NCBI GenBank assembly: GCA_964451325.1
Contig: CAYVHO010000013.1
Coordinates: forward strand, 13,323 to 77,322
Reading direction: 5' to 3'
DNA length: 64,000 nt
From: JAADHI01 sp964451325
GTDB lineage: Bacteria > Nitrospirota > Nitrospiria > SBBL01 > JAADHI01
Part shown: positions 10,401-18,026 of the stretch, in pieces
How positions within the stretch are numbered: the first letter of the stretch is position 1
Layout: every line of letters begins with the position of its first letter
The notes under the pieces: model-generated
What the model was told of the DNA's origin: nothing
Seen by the model: only the letters and a program-made list of their open reading frames with translations
Database searches by the model: none
Position numbers and translations under genes: made by a program

Positions 10401-10486
10401 AAGGTCCGGGGTGTAATCTGCGTTGTCACGGTTTTGCTATGAACCACAACACCGATGCCCATACTGTTCTCAATGGCGAAAAATAG
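7430..10486 (+). CDS. Giant 12-haem cytochrome c (11 CXXCH + 1 CX3CH)
   Basis: About 1018 residues with a hydrophobic export segment (SLPFLLFVLLSGVVGLSLF). Eleven CXXCH motifs are visible, in order CVFCH, CLSCH, CTSCH, CLFCH, CLVCH, CYQCH, CVDCH, CLRCH, CPDCH, CFNCH, CHECH. A final CNLRCH (CX3CH) lies about 25 residues from the end. The N-terminal part repeats the family pattern TKHNLS, CXXCHTPHG, DLRNDHPISM. The start is uncertain: TTG 7388, ATG 7430 and TTG 7451 (after AAAGGG) all keep the signal. Size and haem number fit a terminal surface cytochrome or a filament-forming cytochrome. It closes the conduit operon with the FGE-like gene. Confidence 0.85.
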   Translation: MMKGLFPLIRKICSFLGLCKSLGTSLPFLLFVLLSGVVGLSLFSDRLSWAQPTFEPFNEDVSSTKHNLSAVPLDAEQQQIFNELFSPDNERNVKSTLANGTTEVCVFCHTPHGASQEGVAIRAPIWNRNLSKAQYQMYDQVWSKSFEATPNDPGRPTGYSRLCLSCHDGTIALGSVLNKSGSGGFEGEYTMEYPTNQSPAGPFGSIPVGEGATSQNTRALGRDLRNDHPISMKFDTALLAKDVEFVNPGPPVRRPFTESTPTPLSPLRRASGNNVNVYDSVQCTSCHNPHQVDFPKFLRANRLQSRTFASTQAEKRVGEPTRGGPPSPEGAILCLFCHDKPGWPYNPDELNSHFGDRQAGVFDDTRLKPGATNLHDGEAPVVAERACLVCHDPHTRQGAVRILREGVDAVGNVAIENTCYQCHQPQETSILQAPTRAPDIRSQFFRDREGNGNHGTSPTGSAMDLTLGLGHEPVFVDDPKEGVQLGSDNLVPSFFGGPFQSPPNNKDVDLQHATSTPDTSHVECVDCHNMHRVTRRNRFQGIPGITIRSQIVASTVRGAAEVREPYLYEVCLRCHGNTFNNHVREALFTALGTGKMVQARGNSPISPGLGVNAHGSNKRKEFDPDARPFYTENFRIADTTNPGGPLVIDPNPPMVNTSFHPIFQPGRNQSGVLNNFNLFVDVPTQQGQLMGGFGSQASFDSRGRVSGQDGSGGLSRRATLQCPDCHNTDLFGTFAGNIPLFRGLANGFPLGINFPDYPGPISFDETRGPAYKRITDRSPSIPENPIGIRTSSLNDPKTAQGPHGSIYKRVLRANYDTTIGTATTPPPGTVKGQYNPQNFGLCFNCHSESAFITPYWESATAIGPKSRLTNFYRGGTTDVDGRGTQGGNLHMLHLIGRTNARCHECHNNVHSNVEAGNTVFVGMNDPKFKADNPGHEMSTHLINFQPNIIGNRVANQPMWGAGNIVNGPDGGQSGTSPGNDYDNPNKAGEHKGPGCNLRCHGFAMNHNTDAHTVLNGEK

Positions 10487-10566
10487 CTTGGGTCACTTTG
10501 AACGATCTTTCCCCTGAAATTCATGTTCCGGACAAGATTTTTGATCAAAAATCGTCCGGAGGGCTC

Positions 10567-11388
10567 ATGAAGCCGTCCTTCAAAAAATGTATTTTCTTCA
10601 TCTGTATTTCACTGATTATTTTCTCAGGAGGTTTTATGGCCTTCATGTCCCCCGAAGAAGAGGTTGTTCCACCCAAGATGGTGCGTATTCCTTCGGGCCC
10701 CTTTATTATGGGCAGCGATGAAGTCGAAACAGGTGAAACCCAGGGCGAGTTGGGTAATAGAAAACCTTTTTATTTAGACGAGCATCCCCAGCGGATGCTT
10801 TCAATTACTGATTATTACATCGACCGTTTTGAAGTGAGTAATGAAGACTATGCGCGTTTTGTAAAAGAAAAACGTCGTAATGCACCCCAGTACTGGGGTG
10901 GGCCGACTTACAGAACAGGTGAGGCGCTCTTACCTGTAGTGGATGTAAATTGGTATGAGGCGCGAGATTATTGTCTCTTTCGTGGCAAACGGCTCCCAAC
11001 AGAGGCCGAATGGGAAAAAGCCGCCCGTGGCCCGGATGGCAATCTCTATACCTGGGGAAACGAATTTGATGCCACAAAAGGCAATGTAAGTGCGGGTAGT
11101 CATGGTAGCATCATGATGATCGGACGATTTGCGCATGATAAAAGCGTTTACGATGTTTATGACATGAATGGCAATGTGATGGAGTGGACGGCGGACTGGT
11201 ACAAGGTTTTTCCGCGTGGAGATTACCGCTCCGATGATTTTGGCGAGCAATTTAAAGTCGCAAAAGGGGATGCCTACGGCGATTCGGGGCATTACAGCCT
11301 CTCGATTTTTTCCCGTTTACCCTATCGTCAGAATATAGAACCTGAAACCCGTTTGCCTTTTTTAGGGTTTCGCTGCGTTAAAAGCTAA
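10567..11388 (+). CDS. FGE/SUMF1-domain exported protein
   Basis: 273 residues. A signal or anchor helix (residues 8-24) precedes a formylglycine-generating-enzyme-like fold: MVRIPSGPFIMGSD at the front, YYIDRFEVSNEDYARF, RLPTEAEWEKAARGPDG, YDVYDMNGNVMEWTADWY, and FRCVKS at the end. I see no obvious active-site Cys pair of a true FGE and no sulfatase nearby, so it is probably a structural or ligand-binding SUMF1 module. ATG 10567 was chosen for the GGAGGG a few bases upstream. It follows the giant cytochrome by 80 bases and stops 14 bases before the convergent prsR. Confidence 0.8.
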   Translation: MKPSFKKCIFFICISLIIFSGGFMAFMSPEEEVVPPKMVRIPSGPFIMGSDEVETGETQGELGNRKPFYLDEHPQRMLSITDYYIDRFEVSNEDYARFVKEKRRNAPQYWGGPTYRTGEALLPVVDVNWYEARDYCLFRGKRLPTEAEWEKAARGPDGNLYTWGNEFDATKGNVSAGSHGSIMMIGRFAHDKSVYDVYDMNGNVMEWTADWYKVFPRGDYRSDDFGEQFKVAKGDAYGDSGHYSLSIFSRLPYRQNIEPETRLPFLGFRCVKS

Positions 11389-11402
11389 ACCTTGTTTCAT
11401 CG

Positions 11403-12755
11403 TTATGTGGCACGATCGATTTTGTGTTTGCTCATGATGTCGTGGAAGCTCTGTCTTGAGATGCCGAGCGCTGTGGCGGCGTGTGTGATGTTACCGCCTG
11501 TGCGGCTCAGTGCGTTTTGAATTAAATCGCGTTCGAGCTGATCCTTGGCATCTTTGAGTCTCGGTAAAGGGGCAAGCGTCCCGAGCTTGCTTAGTTCCAG
11601 GTCTTCAACGGTAAGGGAGGGGCCTTCTGCCATGACCACTGCACGTTTGATCTTGTTTTCAAGTTCTCGGACATTTCCTGGCCACGCATAGGCGGTAATC
11701 GCTTTCAGAGCCTCTTGTGTGAGTTTTTTATTTCTTTTTCCGGTCTCTTCGCAAAATCGTTGAATAAAGGCGCGGGCCAGCAAGGGTGGGTCTCCCTCAC
11801 GTTTGCGCAAAGGGGGACTTAAAATTGAGACAACACTCAGCCGATAAAATAGATCTTCTCGAAAGTGTCCCTCTGCTATCCCTTGTTTTAAGTCCCGATT
11901 TGTTGCCGCGAGCACCCGGACATCCATTTCGAGGGTTTTGTGGCCTCCAACACGTTCCAGGGTTTTTTCCTGTAAAAATCGCAGGAGCTTTACTTGAAGT
12001 TTTAGCGGCAGTTCTCCGATTTCGTCCAAAAAAAGTGTGCCGCCCTGGGCAAATTCAATTCGACCTTTTTTTTTGGCGTGGGCTCCGGTAAATGCACCTT
12101 TTTCATGCCCGAAGAGTTCACTTTCCATTAAATTTTCTGGAATGGCCCCACAGTTGATTGCGACAAAAGGCAAGGTTGCGCGTTCGCTTTTTTGATGAAT
12201 GGCATGGGCGACGAGTTCTTTGCCTGTGCCACTTTCTCCTGTGATCAGGATGGGGAAGCTGTTGCCTGCTATTTTATTGATTGTTTTATGGAGGTCTTCC
12301 ATTGCGCGGCTGCTTCCAATCATTCCGCTGTCTGGGATGGGTTGTTTTTTGAGTTGGCGGTTTTCTTCTTCCAGTTGAAACAAATGGTTGGCACGGCGAA
12401 GCGTGTGTTGTATCGCATCGATTTCAATGGGTTTTGTGAAAAAATCGTAGGCGCCTTGCTCAATAGCCTGTAGTGCATTTTTTTGATCTGAATTGCCGCT
12501 GACGACCAGGATTTTTGCGCTTGGATTCATCTCCAGCATTTCGGAGAGAGCGAGTAGTCCTTCTGTTGCCTGACGTGGATGAGGTGGCAAACCGAGATCA
12601 AGTGTGACGAGTCGTGGAAGCTCTCGACGAAAGAGATCCATTCCTTTTCGACGATCACCCGCCAGAAAGACCTCATAACGATGTTTGAGTGCCCACTTCA
12701 TCTGATTTAAAATATTTTCGTCATCGTCAATGATCAGCAGTTTTATTTTAGACAT
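11403..12755 (-). CDS. prsR: PrsR-type sigma-54 response regulator (PEP-CTERM regulator family)
   Basis: About 450 residues. An N-terminal receiver domain (LLIIDDDEN; phospho-Asp in VTLDLGLPP; Lys in FFTKPIEID) is followed by a sigma-54 AAA+ domain with Walker A GESGTGKE, the GAFTGA loop and Walker B GTLFLDEIGELP. A C-terminal Fis-type helix-turn-helix (GGNITHAATALGISRQSF) completes it. The receiver sequence (MKWALK.RYEVFLA.DR, DLGLPP, EGL, ILVVSGN, NAL.AIE.GAYDFF.KPI) is characteristic of PrsR regulators linked to PEP-CTERM and exopolysaccharide loci. I start at ATG 12755, where family similarity begins; the longer TTG frame overlaps hemH. No PrsK kinase gene is visible. A PEP-CTERM gene with a sigma-54-like promoter lies 35 kb away. 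Confidence 0.85.
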   Translation of the reverse strand: MSKIKLLIIDDDENILNQMKWALKHRYEVFLAGDRRKGMDLFRRELPRLVTLDLGLPPHPRQATEGLLALSEMLEMNPSAKILVVSGNSDQKNALQAIEQGAYDFFTKPIEIDAIQHTLRRANHLFQLEEENRQLKKQPIPDSGMIGSSRAMEDLHKTINKIAGNSFPILITGESGTGKELVAHAIHQKSERATLPFVAINCGAIPENLMESELFGHEKGAFTGAHAKKKGRIEFAQGGTLFLDEIGELPLKLQVKLLRFLQEKTLERVGGHKTLEMDVRVLAATNRDLKQGIAEGHFREDLFYRLSVVSILSPPLRKREGDPPLLARAFIQRFCEETGKRNKKLTQEALKAITAYAWPGNVRELENKIKRAVVMAEGPSLTVEDLELSKLGTLAPLPRLKDAKDQLERDLIQNALSRTGGNITHAATALGISRQSFHDIMSKHKIDRAT

Positions 12756-12847
12756 CAGCGGGGACATTTTTTCATGGGTTTGCGCAGAGCAGTCTTTTAT
12801 CTGCTTCTCAGAAAAGATACCATATTTTTCTGTTTCCGAAAATGGGG

Positions 12848-13786
12848 TCAAGTGGATTTGGGCAGATGGGATCGAACGACATTGCTGAGGGCTTCTATAA
12901 ACAGCGGCATGGTATTAAGTGAAGGAATGCGTTTTAGTGTGATGCCCTGTGAGGCGGCCAAGCCCTTGAAGTGGATATCCACATCGTAAAGGATTTCGAT
13001 ATGGTCGGAGACAAACCCGATGGGTGCGACCACAAGATGGCTGCACCCCGCTTCACCCAAATTGCCCAGGGTTTCTTCCACACTGGGGCCGAGCCATTTC
13101 CCGCGTCGAAGGCCTTGGCTTTGATAAGCAAAAAACCAGGGGATGACGGGGGGATGTAAATCGAGTCGCTCAACAATGGCTGAGACGGTTGCATGCACTT
13201 CATCGGGATAAGGATCTCCTTCTTCCAGAACGCTCTCAGGCAAAGAGTGGGCCGTGAATAGCAGGCAAAGTGAATGTCGCATGGCGTCTTCATATTGGGC
13301 CAATTTATTTTGGATATTTTCTTTGAAGGCCGCAATCAAGGCTGTCTCGACAGGCCAGCGCTTGACTTCATGAATGGGAATGTCGAGATTGTTTGTCGTG
13401 AGGGCTTTGTTGAGGGTTTGAAGATAGGCCCCAACACTGAGTCTTGAGTAGTGTGGGGCGAGGCTTAAGGCCACGAGTCGTTCTGGTCGATCTGCTGAAA
13501 TCTGTTGGACCGTTTCATGGATGAAGGGATGCCAATGTCGCATTCCGACATAGACCTTGAAATTTCCTTCGTGTTGGTTCAGATTTTTTTCGAGGGCCGT
13601 GGCTTGTTGTTGTGTGATTTCAAGTAAGGGAGACTTTCCGCCGGCCAGGCGATAGCGTTCTTTGATCTCGTCGATGACGTCTTCTGTGGGGCTTCGCCCC
13701 ATGATATGACGAAGATAGGGTGAAACTTCATCCAGGGATTCAGGTGCGCCATGTGCCATGAGCAGCACTGCGGTATGATTCTGCAT
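12848..13786 (-). CDS. hemH: Ferrochelatase
   Basis: 312 residues. Inserts Fe2+ into protoporphyrin IX in the last step of protohaem synthesis. The family signatures are LLMAHGAPESLDEV at the start, RYRLAGGKSPL, VYVGMRHWHPFI, the catalytic region LLFTAHSLPESV with its invariant His, and the C-terminal QGLRRGKWLGPSVEETL. Length is normal for bacterial ferrochelatases. It lies directly downstream of ispG in the minus-strand operon. Demand for c-type haem is obvious, given at least 24 haem sites encoded in the first 11 kb. Confidence 0.93.
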   Translation of the reverse strand: MQNHTAVLLMAHGAPESLDEVSPYLRHIMGRSPTEDVIDEIKERYRLAGGKSPLLEITQQQATALEKNLNQHEGNFKVYVGMRHWHPFIHETVQQISADRPERLVALSLAPHYSRLSVGAYLQTLNKALTTNNLDIPIHEVKRWPVETALIAAFKENIQNKLAQYEDAMRHSLCLLFTAHSLPESVLEEGDPYPDEVHATVSAIVERLDLHPPVIPWFFAYQSQGLRRGKWLGPSVEETLGNLGEAGCSHLVVAPIGFVSDHIEILYDVDIHFKGLAASQGITLKRIPSLNTMPLFIEALSNVVRSHLPKST

Positions 13787-13805
13787 TGTGTGAGTTAGAG
13801 GTTCC

Positions 13806-14936
13806 TTAGTGTGAGATTGGAGGTTTCGGAGTGGATTTCTGTTGTTTTCGGGCTTCTCTGCGTTCTAAAGCCAATTGTTCTATTTCTTCAATGAGTGTCG
13901 ATTCCAGGGCCTCCGAAGCCACCTTTCGAATGATCTCTCCTTTTCGAAACAAGAGACTGCCGCTGTGCCCGCCTGCGATGCCGATGTCAGCTTCTTTGCC
14001 TTCTCCGATGCCATTGACGACACAACCTAAAATGGAGACATCTATGGGTTCGGTAATGTGGGAGAGGCGTTGTTCAATATCGCAAGAGAGCTTGATGACA
14101 TCAAATTCGAGCCGACCACAGGTCGGACAGGCAATGATATTGACCCCACGTTTTCTCAGGTGGAGGGATTTGAGGATTTCATAGCCTACACGAACTTCTT
14201 CGACAGGGTCTGCTGCAAGTGAGACCCGAATGGTATCGCCAATGCCTTCGGCAAGCAGGATGCCGAGTCCGACCGCAGACTTGATGGAACCTGTGGCGGC
14301 AGTCCCGGCTTCGGTGATCCCCAGATGTAAGGGATAGTCGTAACGGGAGGAAAAGAGACGATAGGCGGCAACGGCCAAGCCCACATGGGAGGCCTTGAGT
14401 GAGACCTTGATTTCATAAAAACCAAGAGACTCCAATATGTCGATGTGTTCTGCGGCAGAGGCGACCATGGCTTCTGCCGTGGGATAGCCGTACTGCTCCA
14501 GTAGCGATTTTTCGAGAGAACCTGCGTTGACTCCAATACGGATTGGGACGCCCTGGTCTTTGGCTTGTTTGACCACACGCTCAACGCGGTCGCGTGATCC
14601 GATGTTTCCCGGATTGAGACGAAGTCCATCCACCTTTGCATCCAGTGCCAGGAGTGCCAACTGATAATTAAAATGGATGTCTGCGATTAAGGGGATATCG
14701 ATTTGTTCTAAAATTTTGGGAAGCGCTTCTGCTGAGGCATGGTCGGGCACGGTGACACGGACAATTTCGCAGCCTACGGCCTCAAGTCGATGAATTTCAG
14801 CAACGGTTGCGGCGACATCACGTGTATCCGTTGTGGTCATGGACTGGACGGCGATGGGCGCATCTCCTCCAATTTTTACAGAGCCGACCGAAATTTGTCT
14901 TGTTTTTTTTCGTGTGATTTGTAAGTCGTTTGGCAT
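13806..14936 (-). CDS. ispG: 4-hydroxy-3-methylbut-2-enyl diphosphate synthase
   Basis: 376 residues. Converts MEcPP to HMBPP in the MEP isoprenoid pathway using a [4Fe-4S] cluster. The N-terminal TIM barrel begins VGSVKIGGDAPIAVQSMTTTDTRDV. Cluster ligands are in CPTCGR and in SILGCVVNGIGEGKEADIGIAGG, followed by the usual basic tail. It shares the operon with dxr (also MEP pathway) and with uppS, which consumes the products. Length and motifs are complete. Confidence 0.95.
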   Translation of the reverse strand: MPNDLQITRKKTRQISVGSVKIGGDAPIAVQSMTTTDTRDVAATVAEIHRLEAVGCEIVRVTVPDHASAEALPKILEQIDIPLIADIHFNYQLALLALDAKVDGLRLNPGNIGSRDRVERVVKQAKDQGVPIRIGVNAGSLEKSLLEQYGYPTAEAMVASAAEHIDILESLGFYEIKVSLKASHVGLAVAAYRLFSSRYDYPLHLGITEAGTAATGSIKSAVGLGILLAEGIGDTIRVSLAADPVEEVRVGYEILKSLHLRKRGVNIIACPTCGRLEFDVIKLSCDIEQRLSHITEPIDVSILGCVVNGIGEGKEADIGIAGGHSGSLLFRKGEIIRKVASEALESTLIEEIEQLALERREARKQQKSTPKPPISH

Positions 14937-14975
14937 TGCAGATTCAGATCACTGGTGTTGTGAACGTTCTTCTCC

Positions 14976-16052
14976 TCATCCCGGTTTTACAAAAAATCGC
15001 ATGATGTCGTTGTAGAAGGCAAACACCATGAGAGAGACAATAAGAAAGAGACCGACCTGTTGTGCAATCTCACGTTTTTTAATGCTGAGCGGACGACCAA
15101 TAATCCCTTCAATGATAAAAAAGACAAGATGCCCGCCATCAAGAATCGGAATAGGGAAAAGGTTGATAATGCCCAGATTGATACTCAGCAGCGCAACAAA
15201 AAGCACGACGTTTAAAAAACCCTGGGAGGCTTGTTGTCCCGCGATTTGGGCAATCAGAATCGGACCGCCGATGTTGTCCGATGAAATTTTCCCTTGAATC
15301 ATTTTCACGATGCCGACAACATTCAGCACGGTCATATCGACCGTCCGCGCTGCCCCAAGATAAAATGCCGTTATGGGGTTGTAGCGGCGTGTGAATTGTT
15401 CGCCTTCTGGCAATATGCCGATAAGCCACAATATTTCCGGATCGCCAAACACATCGGTGCTTTCTTTTTTTCTAGGCGTAATCTGGAGTTCTATTTGATC
15501 TCCTGTTCGGTCAATCACGAAGTTAAGGGTATTGCCGCCTTTTTCTTGGAGTGTGGATCGGATTTCTTCCCACTCCATGATCGCTTGGCCTTCAATGGAG
15601 AGCACACGGTCTTCGGGTTGCAAACCACCTTTCTGAGCCGCTGAGTCTTCCTGAATTTCACCCACAACAGGACTTAAGACAGGCAGACCGATCATGAAGA
15701 CACCCCAAAAAATGAAAAATGCCATGAGTAAATTAAAGAGCGGGCCCGCAAGCACAACGGCGATCTTTTTTCGCACAGGCTGGGAGAGAAAGGAACGCGC
15801 ACGTTCTTCTTCGGGAATTTCTTCATTCGGGTCATCCCCAAGCATGCGCACATAACCCCCTAAGGGGATGGCCGACAAGCAGTACTCAGTCGGTCCAATT
15901 TTTTTTGAGAAAATTTTAGGCCCAAAACCCAGAGAGAAGGTTTCGACCTGGATACCACACATCCTTGCGACGATATAGTGCCCAAATTCATGAATGCCCA
16001 CAAGCACACCGAGCACAATCAAGAACGTGAATACAGTTGTTAGGCCAAACAA
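14976..16052 (-). CDS. rseP: RseP-type site-2 metalloprotease with PDZ domain
   Basis: 358 residues. Intramembrane protease that cleaves anti-sigma factors or signal-peptide remnants. The zinc motif HEFGH lies at residues 21-25 in the first membrane helix. A single PDZ-like domain spans about residues 115-210 (VVGEIQEDSAAQKGGLQPEDRVLSIEG). The second catalytic motif NLFPIPILDGGH is in a later helix. E. coli RseP has two PDZ domains; this shorter form with one is common elsewhere. The TTG start at 16052 is supported by AAAGGAG seven bases upstream. It lies between dxr and ispG, a frequent order. Confidence 0.93.
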   Translation of the reverse strand: MFGLTTVFTFLIVLGVLVGIHEFGHYIVARMCGIQVETFSLGFGPKIFSKKIGPTEYCLSAIPLGGYVRMLGDDPNEEIPEEERARSFLSQPVRKKIAVVLAGPLFNLLMAFFIFWGVFMIGLPVLSPVVGEIQEDSAAQKGGLQPEDRVLSIEGQAIMEWEEIRSTLQEKGGNTLNFVIDRTGDQIELQITPRKKESTDVFGDPEILWLIGILPEGEQFTRRYNPITAFYLGAARTVDMTVLNVVGIVKMIQGKISSDNIGGPILIAQIAGQQASQGFLNVVLFVALLSINLGIINLFPIPILDGGHLVFFIIEGIIGRPLSIKKREIAQQVGLFLIVSLMVFAFYNDIMRFFVKPG

Positions 16053-16074
16053 AAAGAGACTCCTTTGATATCAA

Positions 16075-17235
16075 TCACACTGCAAAATGTTTGATCCATC
16101 GTTTTCCTTCTGCGCGAGCCCACAGTTCGGCTTCAATGACATGGTCGAGTGTTTTAGCCGATTCTGGTTTATGGGTCTCGAGTGTTTTTTCGATGACTCT
16201 GTTTATTGTACCAAAATTAATCTTCTTTTCTAAAAAAGCCTGTACTGCTTCTTCATTTGCTGCATTCAGCACAGACGGAAAGGTGTCTCCTTTTCTCAAA
16301 ACCTCATAGGCTGTCTTCAGCAAAGGAAAAGCCTCAGTGTCGGGCGTTTCAAATGTTAGCGTTCTAAGCGCCGCCAAGTCAAGTGAGGGCAGATCCAGAG
16401 GACTGCGTTTTGGATAATTGAGCACATAGGAAATAGGCGTTCTCATGTCGGGCAGGCCCAATTGCGCGACAACAGAGCGATCCACAAATTCGACCATGGA
16501 GTGAATAATGGACTGGGGATGAATAATCACTTCAATTTTTTCGGGTGGCATGTCGAAAAGCCACTTCGCTTCGATGACTTCAAGTCCTTTATTCATGAGG
16601 GTTGCGGAATCGATGGAGATCTTAGGCCCCATCTTCCAGTTGGGATGGGCGAGTGCTCTTTCTATACTGACATTTGTTTTTTCTTCTGCGGAAAGCCCAA
16701 GCAGTGGCCCACCTGATGCGGTGAGGATGATTTTTTTGATGTCTGGGTGTCTCTCACCATTTAAGGCCTGAAAAATAGCCGAATGTTCGCTGTCGATGGG
16801 TAAAATCCTCACCCCGTTTTCTTGCGCTTCCCGCTGAATAATTTCGCCTGCCATGACCAGGGGTTCTTTATTGGCAACGGCAACGGTTTTTTTTGCCCGA
16901 ATGGCCGAAAGTGTGGGCAGCAGACCCGCAGAGCCGACAATCGCGGAAATCACAAGCGCTGCTTCTGAAAGCCTTGCGACTTCGATAATGCCTGCTTGTC
17001 CTGCAAGGACTTCCGGGCCTGATTTGGGCAAACGTTTGCCCAAGGCGTGTGCCGAATTTTCATCTTGCAGTGCGACGACTTTGGGTTGAACCCTCCTGAT
17101 GAGGGCTTCCAGTTTTTTGTCATTGGATTTTGCCGTTAGGCCAATGACTTTATACTGATCTGGAAAACGCTGCGTGATATCAAGGGTATTTGTTCCGATG
17201 GAACCCGTTGCACCGAGAATGACAATGTTTTTCAT
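16075..17235 (-). CDS. dxr: 1-deoxy-D-xylulose 5-phosphate reductoisomerase
   Basis: 386 residues. Makes MEP from DXP with NADPH, the committed step of the MEP pathway. The Rossmann start is ILGATGSIGTNTLD; the substrate and metal region includes ANKEPLVMAGE, PIDSEHSAIFQAL, TASGGPLLG and HPNWKMGPKISIDSATLMNKGLE. The usual NKES/NKET is NKEP here, which I take to be a tolerated variant. Its ATG overlaps the cdsA stop by four bases (ATGA). Confidence 0.95.
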   Translation of the reverse strand: MKNIVILGATGSIGTNTLDITQRFPDQYKVIGLTAKSNDKKLEALIRRVQPKVVALQDENSAHALGKRLPKSGPEVLAGQAGIIEVARLSEAALVISAIVGSAGLLPTLSAIRAKKTVAVANKEPLVMAGEIIQREAQENGVRILPIDSEHSAIFQALNGERHPDIKKIILTASGGPLLGLSAEEKTNVSIERALAHPNWKMGPKISIDSATLMNKGLEVIEAKWLFDMPPEKIEVIIHPQSIIHSMVEFVDRSVVAQLGLPDMRTPISYVLNYPKRSPLDLPSLDLAALRTLTFETPDTEAFPLLKTAYEVLRKGDTFPSVLNAANEEAVQAFLEKKINFGTINRVIEKTLETHKPESAKTLDHVIEAELWARAEGKRWIKHFAV

Positions 17236-18026
17236 TTGAGAAAGGCCATGTAGTAATAAAGCAGGGGCGCGGCGAAAGAGACGCTATCGAGTTTATCAAA
17301 AAGTCCCCCGTGTGAGGGAATAATCGCGCTGGAATCTTTAACCCCTGCTGCGCGTTTGAGCATGGATTCACACAAATCGCCCAGTTGTCCAAAAATACCG
17401 AGCAATAAAGTCAAGGCCACAACATCGCCCCAAGAGAGAAAAGCCAGAAAAGTGAGTTTAGCAATAATACCTGTGCTGAAGGTAGTGATTAAGCCACCCA
17501 CGGCTCCGGCAATGGTTTTGTTGGGGCTGATTCGGGGGCATAGCTTTTTTTTCCCAAAAGAACGGCCGACATAATAGGCCCCTGCGTCACCTCCCCAGGT
17601 CATGAGTAATACCAAAACAATCAAACCGCGTCCTTCCGGTAAATCTCGAATGAGAAAGAGGTGGCTGACAAAAGCAGGCAAATACGCAATGCCCATAAAC
17701 AGGATGGCCGATTCTGTAAATGTCTTTTTGATGTCCTCAAAATTGAAGAGGTTGTAGAGCAAAATAATCATGAGAAAAAGCATTAGGGCAATACCGGCAA
17801 AACCGGGTCTGAAATAGAAAATACCCGCAAGCCAGAGCCCCAAAGAAAGCCCTAAAATCATGGGTTTTTTTTCGGGGGGATCGTAAAAAAGCCGATAAAA
17901 TTCATACTGAACCCGGAAGATGAGCAGGCAGATAAAAAGAAAAAAGAAAAAAGAGGGCAGAAACCAGATGATGGCAAAGAGAATGGGCAGGAGGATGGCT
18001 GCGGTCAGCAGACGACTGGCTTTAAT
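17232..18026 (-). CDS. cdsA: Phosphatidate cytidylyltransferase, apparent ATT start
   Basis: Makes CDP-diacylglycerol, a multi-span membrane enzyme. The C-terminal signature is present (DSSAIIPSHGGLFDKLDSVSFAAPLLYY), as are GGDAGAYYVGRSFGKKKLCPRISPNKT and many hydrophobic helices. The first ATG (17861) would omit the conserved first helices. The open frame continues upstream through KASRLLTAAILLPILFAII, the standard CdsA N-terminus, to a stop at 18045-18047 with no ATG, GTG or TTG. An ATT at 18024-18026 has AGGGAG seven bases upstream and gives 264 residues, the normal length; it overlaps the uppS stop. ATT initiation is inferred; CTG codons a few residues later are alternatives. Confidence 0.88.
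   Translation of the reverse strand: MKASRLLTAAILLPILFAIIWFLPSFFFFLFICLLIFRVQYEFYRLFYDPPEKKPMILGLSLGLWLAGIFYFRPGFAGIALMLFLMIILLYNLFNFEDIKKTFTESAILFMGIAYLPAFVSHLFLIRDLPEGRGLIVLVLLMTWGGDAGAYYVGRSFGKKKLCPRISPNKTIAGAVGGLITTFSTGIIAKLTFLAFLSWGDVVALTLLLGIFGQLGDLCESMLKRAAGVKDSSAIIPSHGGLFDKLDSVSFAAPLLYYYMAFLK

Noticed and set aside
9842..10462. 206-residue open frame antisense to the giant cytochrome
   Set aside because: No ribosome site or recognisable domain; it mirrors the codon pattern of the cytochrome gene.
17232..17861. cdsA starting at ATG 17861 (209 residues)
   Set aside because: This omits the conserved first helices of the family, which are encoded in frame just upstream.
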